From NCBI GenBank assembly GCA_018136815.1, contig CM030941.1:3771608-3835607 (forward strand): 64,000 nucleotides of DNA, written 5' to 3'. The notes beneath the pieces are model-generated. The model saw nothing but the letters and a program-made list of their open reading frames with translations. It was not told the origin of the DNA and did no database searches. The translations under genes were made by a program, and so were the position numbers. Position 1 is the first letter of the stretch. Each line of letters begins with the position of its first letter. Origin of the DNA: Isochrysis galbana. Its lineage: Eukaryota; Haptophyta; Isochrysidales; Isochrysidaceae. Positions 32,678-42,811 of the stretch are shown in pieces.

Positions 32678-32883
32678 GCCTGCCCGGACCCCGAACCCAA
32701 AACCGGGCCCTTGGTAGCGCACCAGGGCCGCACCCCCGACACCAAAGACAAAGGAATGAGGGGGGGAAGGCGAGGGGGCGGAGGGAAGGGAGATAAGGGC
32801 GTTGGCGGTAGTGCAGCGGCGAGAGAATGCGCTGTCTAGTAGTAGGTGTGTAGCCCAGAACCTTCAGATCTTTTTTTTTTTGA
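32678..32883. repeat. Direct repeat R, copy 2
   Basis: Second copy of the 32165-32377 repeat, ending TTTTTTTTTTGACACCCCCTATCT. The same GACACCCCCTATCT word precedes the hairpin at 32478, so R and the hairpin-ended element may belong to one composite unit. Confidence 0.75.
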
Positions 32884-33332
32884 CACCCCCTATCTATTAT
32901 TAGGCCTAGGTAAAAATATGTGACATATTGAACTACATATATGGGTCAACTTTTCCGGATTACATATCGATCACATATTTGTGCATGGTTCACATATTTA
33001 CTGCATATTTGGGCGCGTACACGGCGTACGGAGGGGGTTTACATACTAATACTAACGATATACATATACTATATCTAATACTACTTACGACATTACGACG
33101 TCGCTCATGCCAGGCGAGCTGCGCTCCTAGCGCTCCGCCCTCCCTCATGCATGCCCCCCTTCGCCACCCCCCTCTTCCCCCAATCCGCCTGTCTTCTACA
33201 CGCCGTGCCCTCTCACAGCATGGCCCTCTCGTGCCACCGTGCGCAGGTTCACGATGGACCCGCAGCGCTGCGGCTGCGCGTGGTACTGTCTGCGACGACG
33301 ATGCGAGGAGTGATGGGGAAGATGACGCTAAC
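32884..33332. other. AT-rich spacer and possible 5' part of the hAT-like gene
   Basis: From 32884 to about 33090 the sequence is A/T-rich with repeated CACATAT words. From about 33100 it becomes coding-like. The frame of the next gene is open through here, and a CGCAG acceptor-like site occurs near 33245, so an additional upstream exon or start is possible. Confidence 0.4.
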
Positions 33333-34763
33333 ATGGACAAGGTGGGCAGCGGTGACGATGAGGACAGCGAGGACGAGAACGACCGCAGCATGAGCGCCCG
33401 CGACTACCTCTCTCTCTCTGACGAGGAGGAGGCTGACGAGGAGGAGGGAGAGATCGTGTTCAACGTGGGCTACGGCGTCATGCACGCGTCGTTCGGCTTG
33501 GGAACCATCATCACCTTGGGCAAGGGCACCCTGTATGGAGAGACAAAGGTGGAGATTGAGTACGCGATCCCGGAGAGCAGCCAGAAGAGGCGCAGGTGGG
33601 TCTCGACGGCCGAACTTGAACAGGTGTGTGCAGCGCGAAAGAGCATGCGCATGTTGCATGTGTGTATATGACTGACAGTGCCGCCGAATGTCCGTCTATT
33701 CGATTAGGTCGAACAAGCCACTGAGCCGGAGGACTTGGAGGCGCAGGAGGTCAGCGCCGACACGGATCACACGGGCCCGGCTCTTGCTGCGCATGAGCGC
33801 GAGCGGCGAATGAGGTCTATCCCCCCTCCGAAAGGTGTGCGCTCCATTGCAAAAGAGCGCAAGCAAAAAACTGTGCGCGTGAAAGCCTCGGAGAGGGTGA
33901 GGCAGAACCCACAACACACACTTGAGGTGTTGCCAAATAGGCGCGGCGTCGTGTTTTGTCGTGCGTGCAAGCAAGAGGTTGCCATAGTATACTCAAACTT
34001 CAAGGTGCATCTTCAGTCCAACAAGCACCTAAAGAACATTGAGGCCTACAAGGTGCGATCAAAAGACGGGGAGGAGGTCTCCGATTTCATCCGTGACTAC
34101 TTCAAGGCCAACCCCACTGAGGTGGGCAGTTCTACAAATCTTGAAACGCATCGGTTCAGGTGGACAGTAGTGGATTCCTTCTTGCAGAGTGGTATCCCTC
34201 TTGCTAAAGTAGATGAGCTCCGCCCCGTTTTTGAACTATGTGGCCGACCTTTGACACACAGCTCAAACCTCAAGACGTACATTCCCAAGATACAGTCAAG
34301 GGAGGGAGATCTAGTGAAGTCAGAGATGGAAGGGCAATTCCTTTCGATCACTTTTGATGGGACGACGCGCTTTGGCGAGGTGATCAATGTTTGTGCACGC
34401 TTCATCCCTGAGGATTTTCAATTTGTTGGCAATCGTTTGCTGGCGGTTCGCACTGCGGCAAAGCATATGGATGGATTGGGCTTATATCGACAGCTCAATA
34501 GCATCCTGATGAAAGAGTTGGCGCTTGACATGGATCGCATCGTCGGCATTTCGAGAGACAGTTGCTCAACAAATGGTGTCGCTTGCGGTCATCTTCTGAA
34601 TTTATGCGAGAATGCCGTCGACTTGCTTTGCGTGTCGCACACTCTGCAGCACACTGGCGAACACATGAAGCTGGCGACATGCGATGCGTTCATGTCCCCT
34701 TGGCTGTCACTTGTGTCGCACACTAACACGGCAAAATTACTATGGAAGAGCATCGTAGGATAG
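33333..34763 (+). CDS. hAT-transposase-like protein with N-terminal zinc finger, truncated
   Basis: Two exons, 33333-33623 and 33708-34763, joined in phase 0 over an 84-base intron; 448 residues from the conservative start. The N-part is very acidic (SGDDEDSEDEND, DEEEADEEEGE). A C2-H2 finger of the CGGBP1/hAT type follows (VFCRACKQEV ... HLQSNKHLKN). Then comes a transposase-like core with FLSITFDGTTRFGEV, which matches the first Asp of the hAT RNase-H fold, and IVGISRDSCSTNGVACGHL, matching the second catalytic block, plus a CVSHTLQH segment. It stops at LLWKSIVG, lacking the insertion domain and the C-terminal dimerisation helix. It could be a truncated transposon or a domesticated gene. 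The acidic N-part is unusual for an active hAT protein. Confidence 0.68.
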
Positions 34764-35375
34764 CTACGGCGAATCAATTCGCTGACGATCCGACATGCCG
34801 CTTTTGAGCTCCACTCACATAGCCCCCCTTCTCTCCGACTCCTAGCCAAAGCAGCGCGCGCGGCCTCCCCGGTCCCCGGAACCAGCTTCTCTGCCAAAGA
34901 GCAAAGAGGGAACTGGGGAAGGTGGAAGGGGTTGTTAGGGGTTAAGGTTGGGTAGTAGGGAGGTTCACGAGCACCCTGCCTCACGCCGCACACGTAGCGG
35001 AGATTTTAAGAAGATTATTTTTTTTTGATCTTGGGTTTCCTACCCCTTGCCGCTCTCTGAGTGCGGACCGGGCGGAGAGATAGGGGAGCGCGGCGCCGCG
35101 CTCCATCGCGCCAGCTATAATGTTAGTTGCGGGCGGGTTGGGATAGGCCACACCGTCAACCGTCAACCAATACGACAGCGCACACTAATCAGAATGAGGG
35201 TGCTGAGGGCTCAGTGCAACGCTGAGAAGGCTGCAACACAGGCGACCTGCTTTCTTTCTTTCGGTTCCGGTGAGGAGCCCGCGGCAGCTCCCTCCAGAGA
35301 GATAACACGTGCAACATCCATGGGGACGGATGAAAAGAGTATGGGCACAGCGCGCAAATCTTTGTCTTCATAGTG
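34764..35375. other. Spacer between hAT-like gene and gene B
   Basis: Contains a diverged inverted copy of the hairpin-type repeat end (GCGCTCCATCGCGCC...TATAATGTTAGTTGCG, about 35098-35135) after a T-run near 35017. No gene is seen. Confidence 0.45.
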
Positions 35376-38300
35376 CTAGGACGGCGGTGAGGGTGGGAAG
35401 CACTGGAAGCAATGGACCGCACACTCCCTAGTTGGCGGCGGGCTGCATGCTTCGAAGCACGTCGTGAAGTCTGTGCCCGTACAAGGCAGAGGTGGTGGAG
35501 AGGGACTCGGGTGTGGAGAGTAGGGGGGTCGTGGCGGAAGGGATGGTGGTGCCGGTGGGCTGGGAGACGGAGGTGGTGGGAACGGCGGCGGCGGTGGCGC
35601 GGGCGGGAGAGGAGGCGCTTTAGGTGCAGTTGCGTTGGCGGCAGCATTCTCAGCTTCCCTCACGAGATGCGCATACCACCCGGGGATTTGCTCTGGTGCC
35701 GGCAAGTAGTTATCCACGAATGGGATGAAGAGGAGATTGGACGCTTCAATCGACGCCGGCGTCGGCGGAGCGGGCGACGACGGCGGCTTATTGAGAAATG
35801 CGCGGATGATCATGACCAATGCACCTGCCAAGGCAAAGACTGCGCCAAGGATCGGCACGACACTCACAACGGCAAGCCCTAAAAGCGTGCCGACCACGAT
35901 GGCGCTGGCAGTAGCTACTCCTAGACTATCAAAAACGATGCCCGTGATATCCAGACCAATGAGAGCGCTGCAATCATTTTGTCTGTGGAATGAGGGATCT
36001 GCGCAGTTCTTTTGGTCGTTGGCCAAAGTCTTGCTGGCTTCAAACGTGGCGTAGACCATGAAGGCGAAGTTGACACCCTCACCAATGAACTCAAGCATGT
36101 CGGGCGCCGCCAGCTCTCCGTTCAACTTGAAGATGCTCAACCCCTCTCTTTCCCCAATACGTTGACCGATGCCTGCCATCCTGCCGATTGTCGCATCATT
36201 GACCCTCGCATAGGCCTCTTTGAGGAACGAGACCACTGAGTTTTGTAGACGTCTGATGGCTCCGCTTACGATGCTAAAGAGCTTGGAGATCGTGGAGCCG
36301 AGATAGCTTGCAAACTTGTAGATGCCGTCAGCAAGAAATCCTGCGGCTTCCAGAGTCAAAGAGCTATCCAAGGTTCCTGCAGCCCACGGATAGAGTATTC
36401 CATCGACCTCCGCAAACGCCATCCTGCCAACATACCCGCGGCCGGCGAGGAGCTCGGCCGCCTGCGCTTCCTCAGATATAGTCTCGCCAATCGCCACGGC
36501 GTTCTCAGGGTTTGGTAGCGCCGCCGCCGCGTCGCCCCTCTCCCCGCTGAACAGAGCGCGCCAAGCACTCTTCACTCCGCCATTGACTTTGGCCCCCGTC
36601 CACTTGACGAAAAGGAGGGCGGACCCGCTAATCTCACCTAAGTCCTTGAGCCCCTTGTACGAGAATGTGATGGAGAGTAAAATATACTTCGCCCTGTCCG
36701 CTGTGCTCATCCGTCGCCAGCCTCCATGCTGGAGGAGGTCGGCGAAATTTATCGCGAAAAAGGAGATGCCCACCAGGCGAACAAAAGATAACGTGGCTTG
36801 GAATATGGCGCGGCAGATGGACTGTTGATCGACAGTAAAGGTATCATCGAGAGCCCGATAACTGAGCATTGCACGCGCCGGGCTAGCGTGAGCTCACATG
36901 GGACGCAGCTATGTGAAGTAAGGCTGATGTGCAGAATGTGTTGAGCGCATCGCGCGGTGTTGCCGTGTCGCGAGCGCTCCTTGGGCATGCAGCGTGGGCG
37001 CACATGTTGGACAATGCCGTGCCCCCCCCACCAATGGCAGCGCTAAAAATATTTATCTTCTCTGTGACCTGGAAAAGGAGGGCGTCTGTGGACAACTGGG
37101 TGAGCTGAATCCCCCATTCCACCATTGTCTGGTTGTATTCGGAAATCAACTCGTACCGAATGGCCGCGTCCATATCTCTGAAATCTTTGCACGCGGGCAT
37201 CGCGTTGCTGGGGTCGCGGCACTCGTACATCAGGAAGAAATGCGTGTGAAGGTACTCGAGAACATAATCAGCGAGATCTCCAGGGTCCTGTGCACGCAAA
37301 GTACGGTACCTCATGAGCACGAGGACCGAGGACGCATGCAACGTGGAGACGAGGTGCACAATTGCGGCAACGTGCCGGCAGGGCCATCCGCTCTCTACCT
37401 GAAGTTGCACGCCATCGGCATACTTTGAAAGCGAAAGTGCGGCAATCTTGTTGCCGAGCTTGAGAACAAATTCCGGATTATCCGGCGCCAACATATCCAG
37501 CATGTGGTTCACCCGGTTTCGCAGCTGGCAATGGAGGGCCAGCTGTTGCAGGTTCTCTTGTTGGAAGTCGGGACTAGTCGCAAAACTGTAGAGCGCCTCC
37601 GCGAACTGTGTTGTGTTCGGGGCATCGAGAAGAGCAACGCCGTAATGGCCAGTGGTTTTCGCAAAGCACGCGTTGCCTCGAAGTGCCATCGGAATGACGC
37701 CCGCCTCCTTCAGATGCCCCGCGAGAGAGATCTTTAGCGAATAACGCGTCACAACCTCACCGAGCGCGTTGTATCCCTTCATGGTGGGCATTCCGAGCTG
37801 GAAGAAGGTTTGGATTCTGTCGAGGCGCCCGCTGTGCTCCCCCTTCACGCTTCTGTCCTTTCGATCCCCATTCCACCTGGGAGAGTGCGTAGACGTTAGG
37901 GGATGGTGCACTATGCGCATGCATGTGCGGTGCGCGAAAATTGTGCGGTTATTGCTTGCCGGCTGAGTCCGCCCACAACGCTAGAGGGGTCTTTTATTTG
38001 GCTAAAGGACAATCGCGGTGAGGTGCGAACGGATGGCCTGCGACACGACGCACGTGTGATACATCCAGTCATTGAATTCACTGCCCTTAGGGACAGATAA
38101 GTAGTCTAGGGAGAGGGTGCCGTAGGCGAGGTCCTGTCGGCACATCGCAAAAAGGGCGGTGTCAGACGGGCTGCCTTCTGAACGGTCGCGAGCGCCAGAT
38201 TTGGTCGTGTAGGACTTCAGACGGAGCGGAATAAGGCCAAAGCTCCCGGTTCACTCGTGATTGTGCGGACGACGAGCATTTCCAAATGCAACAGGCCGGC

Positions 38301-40270
38301 GCACCGTCAGATACTCAGAGATGTTGCGGGCAAACGGGCCATGTAGTATGGCGTCAGCAATCTCGTTCGGAAGGCAATCTACCAAGCACGATGGTTCATG
38401 GCCGCACGAGTCGCACGTAGGTATCCGCACTTGGCCTTGCTGCTTGAACAAATCTACGCGAGGCAAATATATGGTTAAACTTGTGCGTGCTGTGATGGAA
38501 CTCAGCTGCGTTGATCCCAGCAGAGCTCTCACCGAAAACAGATGTATTGGACGCCGGACTGGGTTTGCCATCGGGTGATTTTAGGCACTGGGCAGCCTCC
38601 GCGGACGAGACGTTGCAGAAAGAGCAAGTGTCGGGTTTGGAAGAATCGCAGATATCAAGGTTGTTGTTGGCCATCCACCAAGTCATGCTCTTGGTCAAGT
38701 ATTCATGTGCCAGCCGCTGCCACGCAGGTGCTCCGCTGCCTACTTCTGTCCCACAGCCCATGCCCCAGAAGTCGTTACTGAAGACATTGCCAGGAGAAAT
38801 GCTAGTGATGCCCCGTACAGCAGCCAAGGCTGTCTTGGCGTCGCAGACGCCGACGACGTATGAGGGCCGCGAGTCGATCTCCCCGGCCAAGACGAGCGCG
38901 GCGCCCACCGAGTCAACGTCTCGGAGCTGCTTCAGCTGTGCCGGCGTCAGTGGAGGCGGAGACCCCACTGCAGGGACGTGCACCGATTTGCGGAGCTGCC
39001 CCTTGACATCAATGGCGTCGCCACGAAAGCCGAGTGATGTCGAATTCGCCTCGCAGAAGTTGGCGCACGCAGTGCCGTTCCAGAAGCAGGCGCATATGGT
39101 GGCGTTGTACCTGCAGCAAGAGCACAAGCGAGTGAGAACTCGGCGGCCAAAGACATCAATTGGCGCAGTCCGCCCAGAGACTGTGCTTTGCACTTGACAC
39201 TCAAGCATGTGAGCCCTCAATCAAGCTCAATGCGCCACGTTCACATTTAAGTGCGCGAACCCTCACTTATAAGCGACGCCTTGGATATACTGATTGAAAA
39301 CGACTGGGCCATCGACTGTGTACAGATCGGCTGCGATGTACTCGCCGTTGCCGGAGTCCGGCCAGTTGCGGTTGAACGTGATGTTGTATGTGTTGATGCT
39401 GCGCGGGGAGGCGAACACCTCCGTTGCGTTCGCCAAGCTGTAGCCCGTGTTCTCGAGGAGCGCATAATGCGCTTCAATCCCGACGGCGCCTAGTACCGCT
39501 TGCACCTCGAATGTGTACCAAAACTTGCCCGTGGCTACCTCTGTGATGTCGTACAACTGTGGCGAGGGGAGCATCGGTCAGCTCCGGCGGGTGCGGCTGA
39601 GAGGACTCGGATGAGGGCGAAGCGCCCGTTCGCACCGGTGTCTGGCTCGGGCTAAGCCCGTGCTCCCAGTCCGAGCCCTGCCCGCCGGCTGCTACCCTCC
39701 ATCCTCCACCTTCCGCTTCACCCTCGCCCCGCGCCATGCTGCGCTCGCACCCTCACTTGGAGGGGGGTGGCTGCGGCGCGGCTGCGGTGGGGATGAGGTA
39801 CAAGCGGCAGTCGGCGGGAGTGCGAAGGGCGGATGAAGCCGAGCTGACCGCTGTGAACGGGTGCATCCCACCTGCGGTGGAAGCGAGGTCGCGTAGAGGC
39901 GCGTGAAGTTGTTTGCCCTGAGGTAGATGGTGCCAGTCCTGCCAGCCACAGGTACGTTGGTGGCGGTGCCAACGGGCGGGAACTCGGCGACGACGACGTA
40001 CGCGTCCGACGGCGCGTGATAGAAGCTGAGCGCGCGCGTGACCCCCAGCTGGCCCGAAGAAACCCATACGCCGTCCACGAGCAGCACGCCACCCACGCAC
40101 TCCACGTGGTGGAAGGGCGCGCCCTGGTGCACGAGGAAGGCGCCGTGGATCGAGGCGTCGCAGCCTGCCAGGTTGGTGGGCACGCTCGCAAACTGCGGCA
40201 GCCGCAACGGACGCGCATGCGGCAGCAGCGGCCGCGGAGCGCAGAGCACCGTGAGCAGCGGCAGCAGCAT
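35376..40270 (-). CDS. Gene B: paralogue of gene A, inverted
   Basis: Predicted 1247 residues; minus-strand exons 40270-39872, 39556-39267, 39110-38533, 38453-38305, 38133-38054, 37876-37399, 37287-37004 and 36861-35376. Exon lengths 1-7 are identical to gene A (399, 290, 578, 149, 80, 478, 284). Introns 1-2 match A almost perfectly; later introns differ in length and sequence. Same architecture: signal peptide, Cys module, helical middle, hydrophobic hairpin (IVVGTLLGLAVVSVVPILGA), SNLLFIPFVDNYLP, proline hinge and Cys tail. The helical middle differs from A at many positions yet keeps long blocks such as NLQQLALHCQLR and LDMLAPDNPEFVLKLGNK. The frame is intact, so both copies are probably functional. 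Function is unknown. Confidence 0.82.
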
Positions 40271-41230
40271 GGCAGCAGATGGAGAGTGAGAAGAGAGCGA
40301 TTGAAAGAGTCCAAGAGAGAGAGGGACAGAGGGACAGAGAGGGAGAAAGAGAGAGAGGGAGGGGAGGGAGAGAGAGCGAGAGGGAGAGAGAGGGAGGGAG
40401 GGAGAGGGAGAGGGAGAGAGGGGGAGGGAGGCGGTGGGACCGAAAAGGGAGAGAGAGGGAGAGAGAGAGGCGGGGGGGGGGGGGGGGGGCGGGGGGGGGG
40501 AACCTCCGAGTTGATGAGCCCGCCGCCAATGAGTGCTGAGACACAGCAGCGGTTCGCTTGGCCTGTGCGTCGGGCGTGATGAAGCCTCCCGCTAACCCCC
40601 GCGCGGGGGGGGGGGGGGAACTGGGGCGGGGGGGGGGGGCGGGGGGGGGGCGGGCGGTCGAGTCCGGACGCGCCCGAGATTGGCATTCCGAAGCCTCAGA
40701 AAGGGAAGGGCTGTTCCATCCAAGAGCTTCGAGTCAGTCCGCCGCCCCTCCCTCTCTCTTATCTCCCCTTCTCTCTCTCCCTCTCCCTCCCTCTCTCTCC
40801 CTTTTCGATCCCACCGTGTTCTTTTCCCTCTCTCCTCCCTCCCCTCCCCTCCCTCTCTCTTCTCCCCTTCTCTCTCTCCCTCTCCCTCCCTCTCTCTCCC
40901 TTTTCGGTCCCACCGTGTTCTTCTCCCCCTCTCCTCCCTCCCCTCCCCTCCCTCTCTCGGACTCCCCGGGGGGGGGGGGGGGGCGGGCAAAGGAATGGGG
41001 CGGCAAAGAGAAAGAGAGAGGGAGCAGACGCTTCCCCTCACAGCGGGCGGCGACGCAATCGCGCGCATCCAATCTCCAGCGGGAAATGGGGCGCCTCGTG
41101 CGTGTTCCTCACGCGCCCCCAACGGAGATACGGGACACCGTCTCTCGAGAACGCGCCAGATACAGGCGGATCCCCTGTAATCCCCAGCTCCAAGATAGAG
41201 GGCGAACGGAGGGCCCGCAGAGGGACAGCT
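38533..41230 (-). repeat. Inverted duplication, arm B
   Basis: Mirror copy of 24460-27169. Differences outside the diverged exon 3 block are mostly lengths of C/G homopolymers and of the CT-rich upstream tract, plus rare substitutions such as Ile to Thr at residue 31 of the protein. The outer limit is where GGGCCCGCAGAGGG meets unrelated sequence near 41230. Confidence 0.88.
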
Positions 41231-42811
41231 ACCGATATAGTTGTTCCCCCCCAGGAGCCAAGGCCCCCCCAGGAGCTACAAGTCAACCGAACAAATAAAT
41301 ATTTGAACACACGAACCGGGTCTAGGAAAATGAAGAAAGAAATGAACCCACGCGACTCAACCACACCTCAAAAATGAACGTGGGCGACTCAAATGGTGTA
41401 AAAATGAACGCGACTCATCAGCGATGCTTGTAGGTGGTCTGAGAGAGTACGTTGCTGTCCTAGATGGGAAGTACGTTTTTACCGTTTTTCTTCAAGGACC
41501 AAAAACAAGCCGTTTTTGCCGTTTTTCAAACCCCCTCCGTTTTTGTCTCCGTTTTTGGATGGTTCCGCGGGGCCGCGGGGCACGCCGCACGCGTGAGCGT
41601 GGCTACGAGCACGTGGCGGCGGGAGGATTCATGCGAGAAGACCAACTTGTCCGCCACTTCATGGGACATACGTGACCGAGCTTCGACATGCGCGCGGCGA
41701 CCGAGACAAAGTCAGGGGGCAGATCAAGAGCGGGCCACTTACCCAAATCAACCACCTAGACAAGCACTACTTCAAGCGATCAACAGACGCTCAAGTACAA
41801 CAGGCAGACACAAAATGGCAGAATGGTGGGAAGACGGGTGGGAAGCGGAGACATGGTGGGGCGGAGGCGAGGCGAGAGGCGAGGGAATGGCGAGGAATGG
41901 TGAGGCAACCACACTCAGCACCATGGGCGAGAGCACAGCTCACTCCCTTGGGCAAGCGGGCGTATGTGTCATGCGGGCAAACAAGCGGGCTGCAAGCAAC
42001 CACATGAGGGATGGGTGGGCATGGCGCAGGCGCGCGGAGTGCAAGCGAGGCCGTGCGATTAAGTGAGGGATGTCTTCCAACTATCGAATCAGAGCCGATG
42101 CTTGATCGTGGCAAGTCTCAATATGGGGCATGCTAGGGGCACAGAGTGAAGAGAAGTCTTGAGAGAGGGGGAGGGAGCGCGCTACATCACGACGACGGCC
42201 CACGAGACACCACCCCACATCACTCACTCACCAACAAGAAAACTCCGAAAACTAACGCAACATCGCACAAACAAACCAATGAAATCAGTAAGGACAAACG
42301 AACAAATTCGGTGTGCAATGCGGCGGAGCTTCGAGACTTCGAGACAACTCACTGATGAAAACAAAACTCACTCAATTTTTCTCACACAACGCATGGTGGA
42401 GACACCGCATCCGCATAGAGTATATAAAATACTCTGGATGCGACACGGTCCGGCCTCTTCAGCAGAGGGGGGGAAATGCTGTGTCAAAATTTTGGGCGGT
42501 ACGGCCGAGGCGCCGCTTGCGCGTACACCGCCGATCGGGCTCCAAAAACTTGTTGGCGGCGGGGCAGATGACGTGAGCGACGCCGGGCCGACGCGTGTAC
42601 TGCACATGCACCCCATCTTTATCAGGCCTGTTGTGGTACAACCCTAGGATGAGTTGACTACCGCCCTACCTCCTCCAAGCCTTGACTGTCAATCAAGCTG
42701 CTATCACAAAACACATTGCCGAGGAAGGAGGAAGACGATGTCCGGCGATGATAGCTGCACACGACACGCGCTGCCGCGATGGCCTGCGTGCTCCTACTCC
42801 TACACGTGCTA
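41231..42811. other. Intergenic region with CCGTTTTT-word repeat
   Basis: At 41459-41475 stands CCTAGATGGGAAGTACG, nearly the terminal repeat of the 1.6-kb element. It is followed to about 41560 by five or more CCGTTTTT words. No opposite terminus was found. The remaining sequence (to the WD-repeat gene stop) has only overlapping open frames with Arg/Thr-rich translations and no recognised gene. Confidence 0.5.

Noticed and set aside
35412-35882. 156-codon Arg-rich plus-strand frame
   Set aside because: Antisense shadow of the proline-rich end of gene B; the equivalent shadow exists opposite gene A.
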